Assembly: GCA_947579665.1 (NCBI GenBank)
Contig: OX388341.1
Coordinates: forward strand, 6,128,752 to 6,192,751
Direction of reading: 5' to 3'
Source: Sympetrum striolatum
Taxonomy: Eukaryota; Arthropoda; Insecta; Odonata; Libellulidae
Length of the DNA stretch: 64,000 bases
The notes beneath the pieces are model-generated. The model saw nothing but the letters and a program-made list of their open reading frames with translations, was not told where the DNA came from and did no database searches. Position 1 is the stretch's first letter; every line of letters starts with the position of its first letter. Below, piece by piece: positions 11,383 through 23,941 of this stretch. The translations under genes were made by a program, and so were the position numbers.

Positions 11383-12470
11383 GAGTAAAATGTAGCTTGC
11401 ATACTGCAAGCAGATCGACAACACTAATATTATATCGGCATCATATCGGGTCGGTCCTTGAAGGATCCTTGAAGGAAAAAAAAGGTTTGAAATATTTCTT
11501 CAAATTCGCTGAAATTTCATCGTCTGGCAATGAACCCGGGTCTCTCTGGTGAACTTACTATGCAGCACAATAGAAGATCACCGATTCTAACCCTGTGTGA
11601 AAATTCAAGCAGAAATATTTGGCTACAACTGCCTCAAAAGACGTTTTAATTTTCACGAATGTAAATGGCTCTCTGGATTCGAACCAAGGACGATCTTGAA
11701 AATCTAAAACATGTTTCAAAAAGTTATTTATGAACTCTATCTATATGCCAAATTTCAAGTTTCTATATTGTTGGGAAAGGTTTGAAAATAATTCCTAAAA
11801 ATCGGATCAATTTCTGAATGCAGAGACACCTGGTGTCGAAGCCAGGAAATACTGTAAGCTGTGAATGCAAAGTTTGATTTGTAAGGACTGGCTTTTCTAT
11901 CATGCAAAGTTTGATGTCGATAGCATTCCGGGAAGTACCTTAATTTGGTTTCCGTTATCTCCGTAAGAAATGCATTGAGAAGTGCAAATGGCCCTCTAGG
12001 ATCGAACCAAGGACCATCAGCGAACATCTAAAATTTGATTATGATATATATTCATGAAATCTATCGACGTGCCGAGTTTCAAATATCCATGTTATCGGGA
12101 ATGGATCCAAAAAAAATCTTAAAAATCGCCGCAATGCATTTTAAACGGCCGATTTTTGCCCCGGCCTAGCATCGAACCATGGACAAAATTCGAAGATGTC
12201 TTAATGGTTTCTTTTAGATATGCACGGCATCTAGCGATCCCTTGAATTTAAAATCTCTCCTTTTCCGGGAAGTGCCTCAAAAAAATTTTGGAAAATCCCC
12301 GCCATGTATTCTTATGGGGAAAATCGTTACTTTGGGGCCTTCTGGAATCGAACCCATGACACCGAGGTTCAATGTCGGCTTTTTCCTGGAGGTTACACGT
12401 CATGGCCATAACATGGTAAAAATTTCAAGGCAGTGGCACTTGTGGAACATGGTTAGACTTTTGATACCCT
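11382..12470 (-). mobile_element. E12: alpha element, L2 start
   Basis: Alpha body with L2 start (TTGATACCC, a variant of TTGATCCCC, at 12461-12469). Its 3'-most box is degenerate (CAATGAACCC near 11528). The spacer 12471-12490 is TA-rich only, with no 5' terminus. Confidence 0.76.
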
Positions 12471-12490
12471 ATATATAACTTATATATATA

Positions 12491-13564
12491 CGAGTAAAAT
12501 GTTGCTTGCATACTGCAAGCAGATCGACAACAACAATTTAACGTCGGCAACCTTTCGGGACGGTCTTAAAAAGAAAAAAAAAATTGAAAATAATCATAAA
12601 ATTTGCTGCAATTTTAATCGTCTGGCATCGACCCCGGGTCTTCCTGGCTAACCTATTAAGCAGCACAACAGAAGATCACCATCACTAACTATGTGTGAAA
12701 ATTCATGCAGAAATATTGGCTACAACTGCCTCAAAAGACGTTCCAATTATCACGAAAGTAAATGCCTCTCGGGACTCAAACCAAGGACGATCGTGGAAAT
12801 CAAAAACATGTTTCTGAAAGTTATTTATAATCTCTATCTATTTGCCGAATTTCAAGTTTCTATTTTATTGGGAAAGGTTTCAAAATAATTCCTAAAAATC
12901 GGATCAACTTCTGATTGTAGAGACGCCTGGTGGCGAAACCAGTAAACATTGGTAGCTGTGAATTCACAGATTGATTAGCTATGACTTGATCTTATCTTAT
13001 GCAAAGTTTCAAGTAGATATAATATCGGGAAGCACCTAAAATGTGTTTCCGTAATCTCCATAAGAAATGCATTGAGGAATGTAAATGGCCCTCTGGGATC
13101 GAACCAAGAGCCATAAAGGAATATGCAAAATTTGATTATGAAATATTATTATGATATCTAACGCCATGCCGAATTTCAAGTTTCAATGCCATCGGAAAAG
13201 GGTCCAAAAAAAATCTTAAAAATAGCCACAATGCATTTTAAACGGCCGATTTTTGCCCCGACCTAGCATCGAACCAAGGATAATATTCGTAGATGTCTTT
13301 ATGGTTTCCTTTAGATATACACCGCATCTAGCGATCCCTCGAATTTCAACTCTCTACTTTCCCGGGAAGTGCACCAAAAAAATATTCAAAAATTCCCGCC
13401 ATGTATCCTTATGGAGAAAATCGTGACTTTGGGGCCTTCTGGAATCGAACCCATGACACCTAGGTTCAATGTCGGCTTTTTCCTGGTGGTTTCACGTTAT
13501 GGCCAATACGTCGTAAAAATTTCAAGTCAATGGGGCTAGTGGTTTAGGCTGTGAATTTGTATCC
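12491..13564 (-). mobile_element. E13: alpha element, L1 start, decayed boxes
   Basis: Alpha body in which at least three boxes have core changes: ATCGACCCC (near 12628), CTCAAACC (near 12775) and GGCGAAACC (near 12933). In the last, a CTGGT/ACCAG stem remains. The spacer to 13624 has TATCTGGG repeats and a 5' terminus of correct polarity lacking its TC end. Confidence 0.76.
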
Positions 13565-13624
13565 TATCTGGGTATCTGGGTATCTATATATATGAATGTA
13601 TCCGGAGAAGCATCTATATCTATT

Positions 13625-14702
13625 ACGAGTAAAATGTAGCTTGCATACTGCAAGCAGATCGACAACACTAATTTCATAACGGCATTATATCGGGACGTCC
13701 CGGAAAGGAAAAAAAGGATTAAAAATATTCTTAAAATTCGCTTCAATTTAATCGTCTGGCATCGATCCCGGGTCTTTTTGGTGAAATTTCTATGCAGCGC
13801 ATCAGAAGATGATCTTCTCTAAATACGTGTGAAAATTCAAGCAGAAATATTGGCTGCAACTGCCTCAAACGAAGACCTACTTTTCACGAATGTTAATAGC
13901 TCTCTGGAATCGAACCAAGGACGATCTAGGACATATAAAATATGTTTTCGAAATGTATCTATATGTTCTATATATATATATGCCGAATTTCAAGTTTTAA
14001 TATTATTTGTAAGGGATTTAAATTAATTCTTAAAAATCGGATAATTTACTGATTGTAGAGACGCCTGGTGTCGAACCCTGGACGTATTGGAAACTGTAAA
14101 TGCAAAAAATGACTTCCTAGGACTTGATATAATTTCATACAAAGTTTGAAGTCGATATCATACCGGGAAGTACCTAAAATGTGTTTCCGTTATCCCCATA
14201 AGAAATGCACTGTGGAGTGCAAGTGGCCCTCTGGGATCGAACCAAGGACCATCAGCGAATATGTAAAATTTAATTATTAAATATATATATGATCTCGAAC
14301 TCCATGCCGAATTTCAGGCTTCCATGCCATCGGGAAATGGTCCAAAAAAAATCTTTAAAATCGCCACAATGCATTTTAAACGGCCGATTTTTACCCCGAC
14401 CTAGCATCGAACCCAGGATATTTTCCGTAAAACTCATTTATGTTTTCGATAGATCATGACCATATATGTAAGCTCCTTGAGTTTTGATTCTCAACCTATC
14501 CGGGAAGTATTTTTTTTTAATTCCCGAAAATCAAAGCAATACATTTAAACGGGAAAAATCGGGACTTTGGGGCCCTCCGGAATCGAACCCATGACACTGA
14601 GGTTCAAAATCGCAATTTTTCTGGAGGTTACACGTTATGGCCAATATGTCGTAAAAATTTCAACTCAATCACTCTTGTGGTTTAGGCTGTGAGTTTGTAT
14701 CC
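13625..14702 (-). mobile_element. E14: alpha element, L1 (GAGA) start
   Basis: Full alpha body. The spacer 14703-14764 holds the 5' terminus in the inverted configuration relative to this element, as at E8. Confidence 0.77.
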
Positions 14703-14764
14703 TCTCTATATATATATCTATTATATATAGATGCTTCTCCGGATTCATTCATATATCTATTATA

Positions 14765-15838
14765 CGAGTAAAATGTTGCTTGCATACTGCAAGCAGATCG
14801 ACAACACTATTTTCATGTCGGCATCATATCCGGACGGCCATCAAAAGAAAAAAAATGATTGAAATTTTTCTTAAAATTTGCCTAAATTCCATCGTCCGGC
14901 ATCGAACCCGGGTCTTTACTGTGAACTTACTATGCAGCACAATAGACCATCACCATTTCTAACGATGTGTGAAAATTCAAGCAGAAATATGGGCTACAAC
15001 TGCCTCAAAAGACGTTCTAATTTTTACGAATTTAAATGGCTCTCTGGATTCGAACCAAGGACGATCTTGGAAATCAAAAAAATGTTTCTGAAAGTTATTT
15101 ATGATCTCTATCTATATGCCGAATTTAAAGTTTCTATATTATTGGCAAAGGTTTCAAATTAATTCCTAAAAATCGGATTAACTTCTGATTGCAGAGACAC
15201 CTGGTGTCGAACCCAGGACTCTTTGATAGCTGTGAATGCACTGTTTGATTTGTATGGACTTGATCTTTGTACATGCAAAGTTTGAAGTTGATATCGGGCC
15301 GGGAAGTACCTAAAATTTGTTTCCGTTATCTCCGTAAGAAAAGCATTGGGAAGTGCAAATGGTCCTCTGGGATCGAACCAAGGACCATAAGCTAATATGT
15401 AAAATTCGATTATGAAATAAATTCATGATATCTATAGACATGCCGAGTTTCAATAATCCATGTTATCGGGAAAGGATAAAAAAAAAATCTTAAAAATCGC
15501 CGCAATGCATTTTAAACGGCCGATTTTTGCCCCGGCCTAGCTTCGAACCAAGGACAATATTCGAAGATGTCTTTCCGATTTTCGTTGGCTATGCACGGCA
15601 TTTAGCGGTCCCTAGAGTTTCAACGCTCTGCTTTTCCGGGAAGTGCCTCAAAAAAATTTTCGAAAATCCCCGCCATGTAATCTTATGGGGAAAATCGCGA
15701 CTTTGGGGCCCTCTGGAATCGAACCCATGACACTGAGGTTCAAAATCGCAATTTTTCTGGAGGTTATACGTTATGGCCAATATGTCGTAAAAATTTCAAG
15801 CCATTGACGCTAGTGGTTTAGCCTGTGACTTTGTATCC
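14765..15838 (-). mobile_element. E15: alpha element, L1/L2 mosaic
   Basis: Six monomers. The first monomer is mosaic. Its inner side carries L2-type sequence (CCCCGCCATGTAATCTTATG near 15668), but from the first B-box (about 15715-15725) outward it matches L1 copies through to GTATCC at 15833. The switch lies at or next to the box. The spacer 15839-15877 is a TA tract. Confidence 0.75.
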
Positions 15839-15877
15839 TCTCTATATATATATATATATATATATGAATATATGATA

Positions 15878-17012
15878 CGAGTAAAATGTAGCTTGCATAC
15901 TGCAAGCAGATCGAAAACACTAATTTCATGTCGGCATCATATCGGGAAGGCCGTCAAAAGAGAAAAAAAAGGATTGAAAATAATCTTAAAATTCGCTGCA
16001 ATTTAATCGTCTGGCATCGAACCTGGGTCTTAATGGTGAACTTACTATGCAGCACAACAGAAAATCACCATCTCTTACTATGTGTGAAAATTCAAGCAGA
16101 TATATTGGCTCCAACTGCCTCAAACGACGTCCTACTTTTCAATAATGTAAATGGCTCTCTGGATTCGAACCAAGGACGATCTAGGAAATTTAAAACACGT
16201 ATTAGAAATTTATCTATGTTCTCTATCTATATGCCTAATTTCATGTTGTAATATTATTGTGAAGGGGTTTAAATTAATTCTTAAAAATCGGATAATTTAC
16301 TGATTGTAGAGACGCCTGGTGTCGAACCCAGGAAATATTGGTAGCTGTGAATGCACAGTATGACTTATTAGGAGTTCATCTTATTTCATACAAATTTTGA
16401 AGTCGATATCATGCCGGGAAGTACCTAAAACCTTTTACTGTTATCTCCGTAAGAAATGCATGGAGGAATGTAAATGGCCCTCTGGGATCGAACCAAGGAC
16501 CATCAGCGTATATATAAAATTTGCTTATGAAATATATATATGATCTCCAACCTCATGCCGAATTTCAAGTTTCCTTGTCATCGGAAAAGGGTCCAAAAAA
16601 AATCTTAAAAATCGCCACAATGCATTTTAAACGGCCGATTTTTGCCTCGACCCAGCATCGAACCCAGGATATTTTCCGTGAAAATCATTTATGTTTTCGA
16701 TAGATCTTGACCATATATATGGGCTCCATGAGTTTTGATTCTCTACCTATCCAGGAAGTATTTTTTAAAAATTCCCGAAAATCACGGCAATGCATTTAAA
16801 CGGGAAAAATCGGGACTTTGGGGCCCTCTGGAATCGAACCAATGACACTGAGGTTCAAAATCGCAATTTTTCTGGAGGTTACACGTTATGGCCAATATGT
16901 CGTAAAAATTTCAGGTCAATGACGATTGTGATTTAGCCTGTGAATTTGTATCCTCGCTATATATATATATGGATACATGAATGAATCCGGAGAAGCATCT
17001 ATATATAATAGA
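15878..17012 (-). mobile_element. E16: complete alpha element, L1 start
   Basis: Complete TC..CTCG element of 1,135 bp, the same length as E58. The flanks fit insertion between A and T. Directly after it (17013-17049) is a second, orphan 5' terminus in the same orientation, then a truncated one facing the other way that leads into E17. Confidence 0.8.
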
Positions 17013-17049
17013 TATGAATGAATCCGGAGAAGCATCTATATATAATAGA
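17013..17049 (-). mobile_element. Orphan 5' terminus
   Basis: A 37-bp copy of the element 5' terminus (GAATGAATCCGGAGAAGCAT to AATAGA) without a body. It sits between the complete end of E16 and the 5' side of E17. Confidence 0.7.
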
Positions 17050-17103
17050 TATAGATGCTTCTCCGGATTCATTCATATATATAGATAGGTATATAGATAG
17101 ATA

Positions 17104-18198
17104 GGATACAAATTCACAGCCTAAACCACAAGCGTAATTGATTTCAAATTTTTACTGCGTATTGGCCATAACAATTAACCGCCAGAAAAATTGTGATTTT
17201 GATTCTCAGTGTCATGGGTTCGATTCCAGAGGGCCCCAAAGTCCCGATTTTTCCCGTTTGAATGCATTGCCGTGATTTTCGGGAATTAAAAAAAAATAGT
17301 TTCCGGAAAGGTAGAGTAATAAAACTCAAGGTGCCTATTTTTATGGTCTTGGACTTTCGAAAACATCAATTACTTTCACAAAAAATATCCTGGGTTCGAT
17401 GCTAGGACGATGCAAAGATCTGCCCTTTAAAATACATGGGAGCTGTTTTTCATTATTTTTTTTGAAGCACTTTTCGAAATAATAAGAAGTTCGTGCTTAG
17501 CCGGAAAGTGTAAGGTAAGAATTAGTTTAAGAAAAAAATTTTCATAAGACCGTACTATTCCTGGGTTCGATGCCAGTGCACATTAAAATTTCTCTCATAA
17601 GGAATATAAGGGAAGTGTAAGACTTCGATTGAGGTAGTTGCAGCAAATATTTCTGCTTGAATTTTCGTACATAGTTAAAGAATAATATCTTCTATTACGT
17701 TGCATAGGAAGTTTCACCAGAAAGTCCCGGGTTCGATGCCGGGCGGTAAATATGTCACCCGTTTAAAATACATAGGGTTTGTATTTCATTATTTTTTTGA
17801 TGCACTTATCGAAATGATAAGAAGTACGTGCTTAGCTGGAAGATGTATGGTCAAAACTGGTTTAATAAAACAGTTTTTAGAAGACCGTAATATTCCTGGG
17901 TTCGATGCCAGACCACATTAACATTTCTCTCATAAGAAATATAAGGCAAAAGTAGGACGTCGTCTGATGCAGTTTCAGATAATATTTCTGCTTGAATTTT
18001 CACAGATAGTTAGAGATGGTGATCTTCTATTGTGCTGCATAGTAAGTATCACTAGGAAGACCCGGGTTCGATGCCGGACGAATAAATTGCAGCGAATAAT
18101 CAGAATTTTTTTTTTCTTTTGATGGCCTTCCCGATATGATGCGGACATGAAATTAGTGTTGTCGATCTGCTTGCAGTATGCAAGCTACATTTTACTCG
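17104..18198 (+). mobile_element. E17: beta element, L1 start
   Basis: Beta body with X-Y-X-Y monomers 3-6. This copy is more like E1 than the nearly uniform E3/E19/E34 group (for example GCCGGACGAATAAA after its last box). A 5' terminus of correct polarity but lacking TC lies at about 17051-17103. The spacer to E18 has a truncated 5' terminus and GATA repeats. Confidence 0.77.
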
Positions 18199-18256
18199 TA
18201 TATATATATAGATGCTTCTCCGGATTCATTCATATATATACCTATATAGATAGATA

Positions 18257-19330
18257 GGATACAAATTCACAGCCTAAACTACAAGCGTCATTGATCTGAA
18301 ATTTTTATGACATATTGGCCATAACGTGAAACCCCCAGGAAAAAAGAGACTTTGATCCTCAGTGTCATAGGTTCGATTCCAGAGGGCCCCAAAGTCCCGA
18401 TTTTTCCCGTTTGAATGCATTGCCGTGATTTTCGGGAATTAAAAAAAAATACTTTCTGGATAGGTAGAGACTCGAAACTCAAGGAGCCTTTATATATTGT
18501 CATGATCTATCGAAAGAAGAAATGAGTTTTACGGAAAATATCCTGGGTTCGATGCTAGGTCGAGGCAAAAATCGGCCGTTTAAAATGTATTGTGGCGATT
18601 TTTAAGATTTTTTTTGGACCCCTTCCCGATGGCATGGAAACTTGAAATTCGGAATGGAGTTGGAGATTATAAATTTATTTCATAATCAAATTTAACATAT
18701 TCGCTGATGGTCCTTGGTTCGATCCCAGGGCGTCATTTACATTTCTCAATGCATTTCTTATGGAGATAACGGAAACAAATTTTAGGTACTTCCCGGCATG
18801 CTATCGACTTAAAACTTAGCGTGATAGAAGAACCAGTCTTAGCAAATCAAACTATGCATTCATAGCTATCAATGTGTCCTGGGTTTGACACCAGGTGTCT
18901 CTGCAATCAGAAGTTGATCCGATTTTTAGGAATTATTTTGAAACCTTTCCCAATAATATAGAAACTTGAAATTTGGCATATGGATTGAGATCATTAATAA
19001 ATTTCAGAAACTTTTTTTAAATTTCCAAGATCGTCCTTGGTTCGAGTCCCGAGAGCCATTTACATTCGTGAACATTAGAGCGTCTTTTGAGGCAGTTGCA
19101 GGCAATATTTCTGCTTGAATTTTCACACGTATTTAGAGAAGATGATCTTCTAATGTGCTGCATAGTAATTTCACCAAAAAGACACGGGTTCGATGCCAGA
19201 CGATTAAATTGAAGCGAATTTTAAGTATATTTTGAATCCTTTTTTTCCTTTCCGGGACCGTCCCGATATAATGCCGTTATGAAATTAGTGTTGTCGATCT
19301 GCTTGCAGTATGCAAGCTACATTTTACTCG
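18257..19330 (+). mobile_element. E18: alpha element with beta-like L1 start
   Basis: Alpha units 2-6, but unit 1 and the spacer match the beta copies E3/E30 closely (AAAAAAGAGACTTTGATCC). The element is therefore a mosaic at unit 1/2. The fourth box is degenerate (GGGTTTGACACC near 18893). It ends tail to tail with E19. Confidence 0.75.
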
Positions 19331-19399
19331 TATTCATATATATACGAGTAAAATGTAGCTTGCATACTGCAAGCAGATCGACAACACTAATTTCATATC
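19279..19399. repeat. Tail-to-tail inverted repeat E18/E19
   Basis: Arms of about 54 nt, nearly perfect, around an ATTCATATATAT centre. Both 17-nt hairpins are intact. Confidence 0.87.
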
Positions 19400-20505
19400 G
19401 GCATCATATCGGGACGGACATCAAAAGAAAAAAAAAATTCAAAATATTCGTAGAATTCGCTGCAATTTAATCGCCTGGCAGCGAACCCCGGTCTTCCTGG
19501 TGTACTTACTATGCAGCAAAATAGAAGATTACCATATCAAACTATGAGTGAAAATTCAAGCAAAACTATTAGGTGCAACTACCTCAAACGACGTCCTACT
19601 ATTCACATACACTCCTTATTTGAGAAATTATAATGTGCTCTGGCATCGAACCCAGGAACAGCATGGTCTTATCTATTTTTTTTTCTTAAACAAAGTGTTA
19701 ATATACATCTTCAATCTAAGCAAGAGCTCCCTTACATATCGATAAATGCATAAAAAAATTATGAAAAGATACCCCATAGTATTATATATGGGGGATATTT
19801 TTACCGCCCGGCATCGAACCCGGGTCTTTCAGGCAATACTTTCTATGCAGCACAACAGAAAAACACCATCTCTAACCGCGTATGCAAATTCAAGCAGAAA
19901 TATTGGTTACAACTGCCTCAAATGACGTCCTACTTTTCCTTTATATTCCTTATGAGAGAAACGTTATTGTGCTCTGGCTTCGAACCCAGGAACAGTACGG
20001 TCTTATGAAAATTTTTTTCTAAAACTTATTCGTACCATACATCTTCCAGCTAAGCACGAACATCCTATCATTTCGATAAGTGCATCTAAAAAAATAATGA
20101 AAAACGGCTCCCATGTATTTTAAAGGGCAGATTTTTGCATCGTCCTAGCATCGAACCCAGGATAACTTTTGTAAAAGTCATTGATGTTTTCGAAAGTCCA
20201 AGACCATAAATATAGGCACCTTGAGTTTTATTTCTCTACCTATCTGGAAAGTATTTTTTTTTAATTCCCGAAAATCACGGCAATGCATTCAAACGGGAAA
20301 AATCGGGACTTTGGGGCCCTCTGGAATCGAACCTATGACACTGAGGATCAAAGTCTCTTTTTTCCTGGGGGTTTCACGTTATGGCCAATATGTCATAAAA
20401 ATTTCAGATCAATGACGCTTGTAGTTTAGGCTGTGAATTTGTATCCTATCTATCTATATAGGTATATATATGAATGAATCCGGAGAAGCATCTATATATA
20501 ATAGA
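19345..20505 (-). mobile_element. E19: complete beta element, L1 start
   Basis: Complete TC..CTCG element of about 1,161 bp. It is almost the same sequence as E3, E30, E34, E40, E41 and E52, which points to recent amplification of this subtype. The flanks fit A|T insertion. The spacer after it is 10 bp of TA. Confidence 0.82.
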
Positions 20506-20515
20506 TATATATATA

Positions 20516-21668
20516 CGAGTAAAATGTTGCTTGCATACTGCAAGCAGATCGGCAACACTATTTTCATGTCGGCATCATATCCGGACGACCATCAATAGAA
20601 AAAAAAAGATTGAAATTTTTCTTAAAATTTGCCTAAATTCCATCGTCTGGCATCGAACCCGGGTCTTTACTGTGAACTTACTATGCAGCACAATAGAACA
20701 TCACCATCTCTAACGATGTATGAAAATTCAAGCAGAAATATGGGCTACAACTGCCTCAAAAGACGTTCTAATTATCACGAATTTAAATGGCTCTCTGGAT
20801 TCCAACCAAGGACGATCATGGATATTTAAAAATTGTTTCTGAAAGTTATTTATGATCTCTATCTATATGCTAAATTTCAAGTTTCTATATTATTGGGAAA
20901 GGTTTCAAAATAATTCCTAAAAATCGGATCAACTTCTGATTGCAGAGACACCTGGTGTCGAACCCAGGAGACATTGATAGCAATGAATGCATAGTTTGAT
21001 TTGCTAAGACTGGTTCTTCTATCGTGCTAAGTTTTAAGTCGATAGCATGCCGGGAAGTACCTAAAATTTGTTTCCGTTATCTCCGTAAGAAATGCATTGA
21101 GGAATATAAATGTCCCTCTGGGATCGAACCAAGGACCATCAGCGAATATGCAAAATTCGATTATGATATATTTTTACAGTATCTAACCTCATGCCGAATT
21201 TCAAGTTTCCATGCCATCGGGAAAGGGTCCAAAAAAAATCATAAAAATCGCCACAATGCTTTTTAAACGGCCGATTTTTGCCTCGACCTAGCATCGAACC
21301 CAGGATATTTTTCGTAAAACTCATTTATGATTTCGATAGATCATTACCATATATATAGGCTCCTTGAGTTTTATTTCTCTACCTATCCGGAAAGTATTTT
21401 TTTTTAATTCCCGAAAATCACGGCAATGCATTTAAACGGGAAAATTCGGGACTTTGGAGCCCCCTGGCATCGAACCCATGACACTGAGGATCTAAATCGC
21501 AATTTTTCTGGTGGCTACACGTTATGGCCAATACGCCGTAAAAATTTCAGCTCAATCACTCTTGTGGTTTAGGCTGTGAGTTTGTATCCTCTCTCTATAT
21601 ATATATATATATATAGATATATATATGGATACATGAATGAATCCGGAGAAGCATCTATATATAATAGA
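20516..21668 (-). mobile_element. E20: complete alpha element, L1 start
   Basis: Complete TC..CTCG element of about 1,153 bp with a longer TA stretch between body start and 5' terminus. It faces E21 head to head. The box near 20800 is changed to ATTCCAACC. Confidence 0.78.
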
Positions 21669-21674
21669 TAGAGA

Positions 21675-22749
21675 GGATACAAAGTCACAGGCTAAACCAC
21701 TTGCGTCAATGGTTTGAAATTTTTACGACATATTGGCCATAACGTATAACCTGCAGAAAAATTGCGATTTTGAACCTCGATGTCTTGGGTTCGATTCCAG
21801 AGGGCCTCAAAGTCCCGATTTTTCCCGTTTAAATGCATTGCTTTTATTTTCGGGAATTAAAAAAAAATACTTTCCGGATAGGTAGCGAATCAAAACTCAA
21901 GGAGCCTATATATATGGTCATGATCTATCCAAAACATAAATGAGTTTTACGGAAAATATCCTGGGTTCGATGCTAGGTCGGGGCAAAAATCCGCCGTTTA
22001 AATTGCATTGTAGCGATTTTTAAGATTTTTTTTGGACCCTTTCCCGATGGCATGGAAACTTGAAATTCGGCATGGAGTTGGAGATCAATAATAAATTTCA
22101 GGATCAAATTTTACATATTCGCTGATGGTCCTTGGTTCGATCCCAGAGGGTAATTAAAATTCCTCAATGCATTTCTTACGGAGATAACGGAAACAAATTA
22201 TAGGTACTTCCCGGCACGATAAAGACTTCAAACTTTCCACTAAGAAAAATCAAGTGTATACAAATCTAACTGTGCATTCCCAGCTGTCAATGTGTCCTGG
22301 GTTCGACACCAGGCGTCTCTAATATCAGTAACTTATCCGATTTTCAATAATTATTTTGAACCCTTTCCCAACAATATAGAAACTTGAAATTCGGCATGCA
22401 GATAGAGATCATAAATAACTTTCAGAAACATTTTTTAGATTTCCAAGATCGTCCTTGGTTCGAATCCAGAGAGCCATTTAAATTCGTGAAAATGAGAACG
22501 TCTTTTGAGGCAGTTGTAGCCAATATTTCTGCTTGAATTTTCACACATAATTAGAGATGGCGATGTTCTATTGTGCTGCATAGTAATTTCAACAGTATAG
22601 AGCCGGGTTCGATGCCAGACGATGGAATTTCAGCGAATTTTAAGAAAAATTTCAATCCATTTTTTTCATTTGATGGCCGTCCCGATATGATGCCGACATG
22701 AAAATAGTGTTGTCGATCTGCTTGCAGTATGCAAGCAACATTTTACTCG
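21675..22749 (+). mobile_element. E21: alpha element, L1 (GAGA) start
   Basis: First of ten consecutive plus-strand elements. Full alpha body with six boxes. The first is preceded by CTCGATGTCTT, where most copies have CTCAGTGTCAT. The spacer to E22 has an inverted short-type 5' terminus. Confidence 0.77.
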
Positions 22750-22808
22750 TATATAATAGATATAATAGATATCCGGAGAAGCGTCTATATATAACAGATA
22801 TATAGAGA

Positions 22809-23882
22809 GGATACAAAGTCACAGGCTAAACCACTAGCGTCAATGGCTTGAAATTTTTACGACATATTGGCCATAACGTGTAACCTCCAGAAAAATTGCG
22901 ATTTTGAACCTCAGTGTCATTGGTTCGATTCCAGAGGGCCCCAAAGTCCCGATTTTTCCCGTTTAAATGCATTGCCTTGATTTTCGGGAATTTTTAAAAA
23001 ATACTTCCCGGATAGGTAGAGAATCAAAACTCATGGAGCCTATATATATGGTCATGATCTATCGAAAACATAAATGAGTTTCACGGAAAATATCCTGGGT
23101 TCGATGCTAATTCAAGGTAAAAAATCGGCCGTTTAAAATGCATTGTGGCGATTTTTAAGATTTTTTTTGGACCCCTTCCCGATGGCATGGAAACTTGAAA
23201 TTCGGCATGGAATTGGAGAACATAAATATATTTCATAATCAAATTTTACATATTCGCTGATGGTCCTTGGTTCGATCCCAGAGGGCCATTTACATTCCTC
23301 CATGCATTTCTTATGGAGATAACAGTAAAACGTTTTAGGTACTTCCTGGCATAATATCGACTTAAAAATTTGTATGAAATAAGATGAAGTCCTAATAAGT
23401 CATATTGTGCAATCACAGCTACCAATATTTCCTGGGTTCGTCACCAGGCGTCTCTACAATCAGTAAATTATCCGATTTTTAAGAATTATTTTAAACCCCT
23501 TCACAATAATATTAAAACATGAAATTAGGCATACAGATAGAGAACATAGATATATTTCAAAAACGTTTTTTAAATTTCCTAGATCGTCCTTGGTTCGAAT
23601 CCAAAGAGCCATTTAATTTATTGAAAAGTAGGACGTCGTTTGAGGCAGTTGGAGCCAATATATCTGCTTGAATTTTCACACATAGTAAGAGATGGTGATT
23701 TTCTGTTGTGCTGCATAGTAAGTTCACCATTAAGACCCAGGTTCGATGCCAGACGATTTAATTGCAGCGAATTTTAAGAATATTTTTATTCCTTTTTTTT
23801 CTTTTTATGGCCGTCCCGATATGATGTCGACATGAAATTAGTGTCTCGATCTGCTTGCAGTATGCAAGCTACATTTTACTCT
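22809..23882 (+). mobile_element. E22: alpha element with altered 3' terminus
   Basis: Full alpha body. The terminal tetranucleotide is CTCT, not CTCG, the only such change noted among the intact 3' ends. The fourth box is GGGTTCGTCACC (near 23433). The spacer has a truncated forward 5' terminus. Confidence 0.75.
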
Positions 23883-23941
23883 TAATAGATATATAGATGC
23901 TTCTCCGGATTCATTCATGTATATACCTAGATAGATAGATA

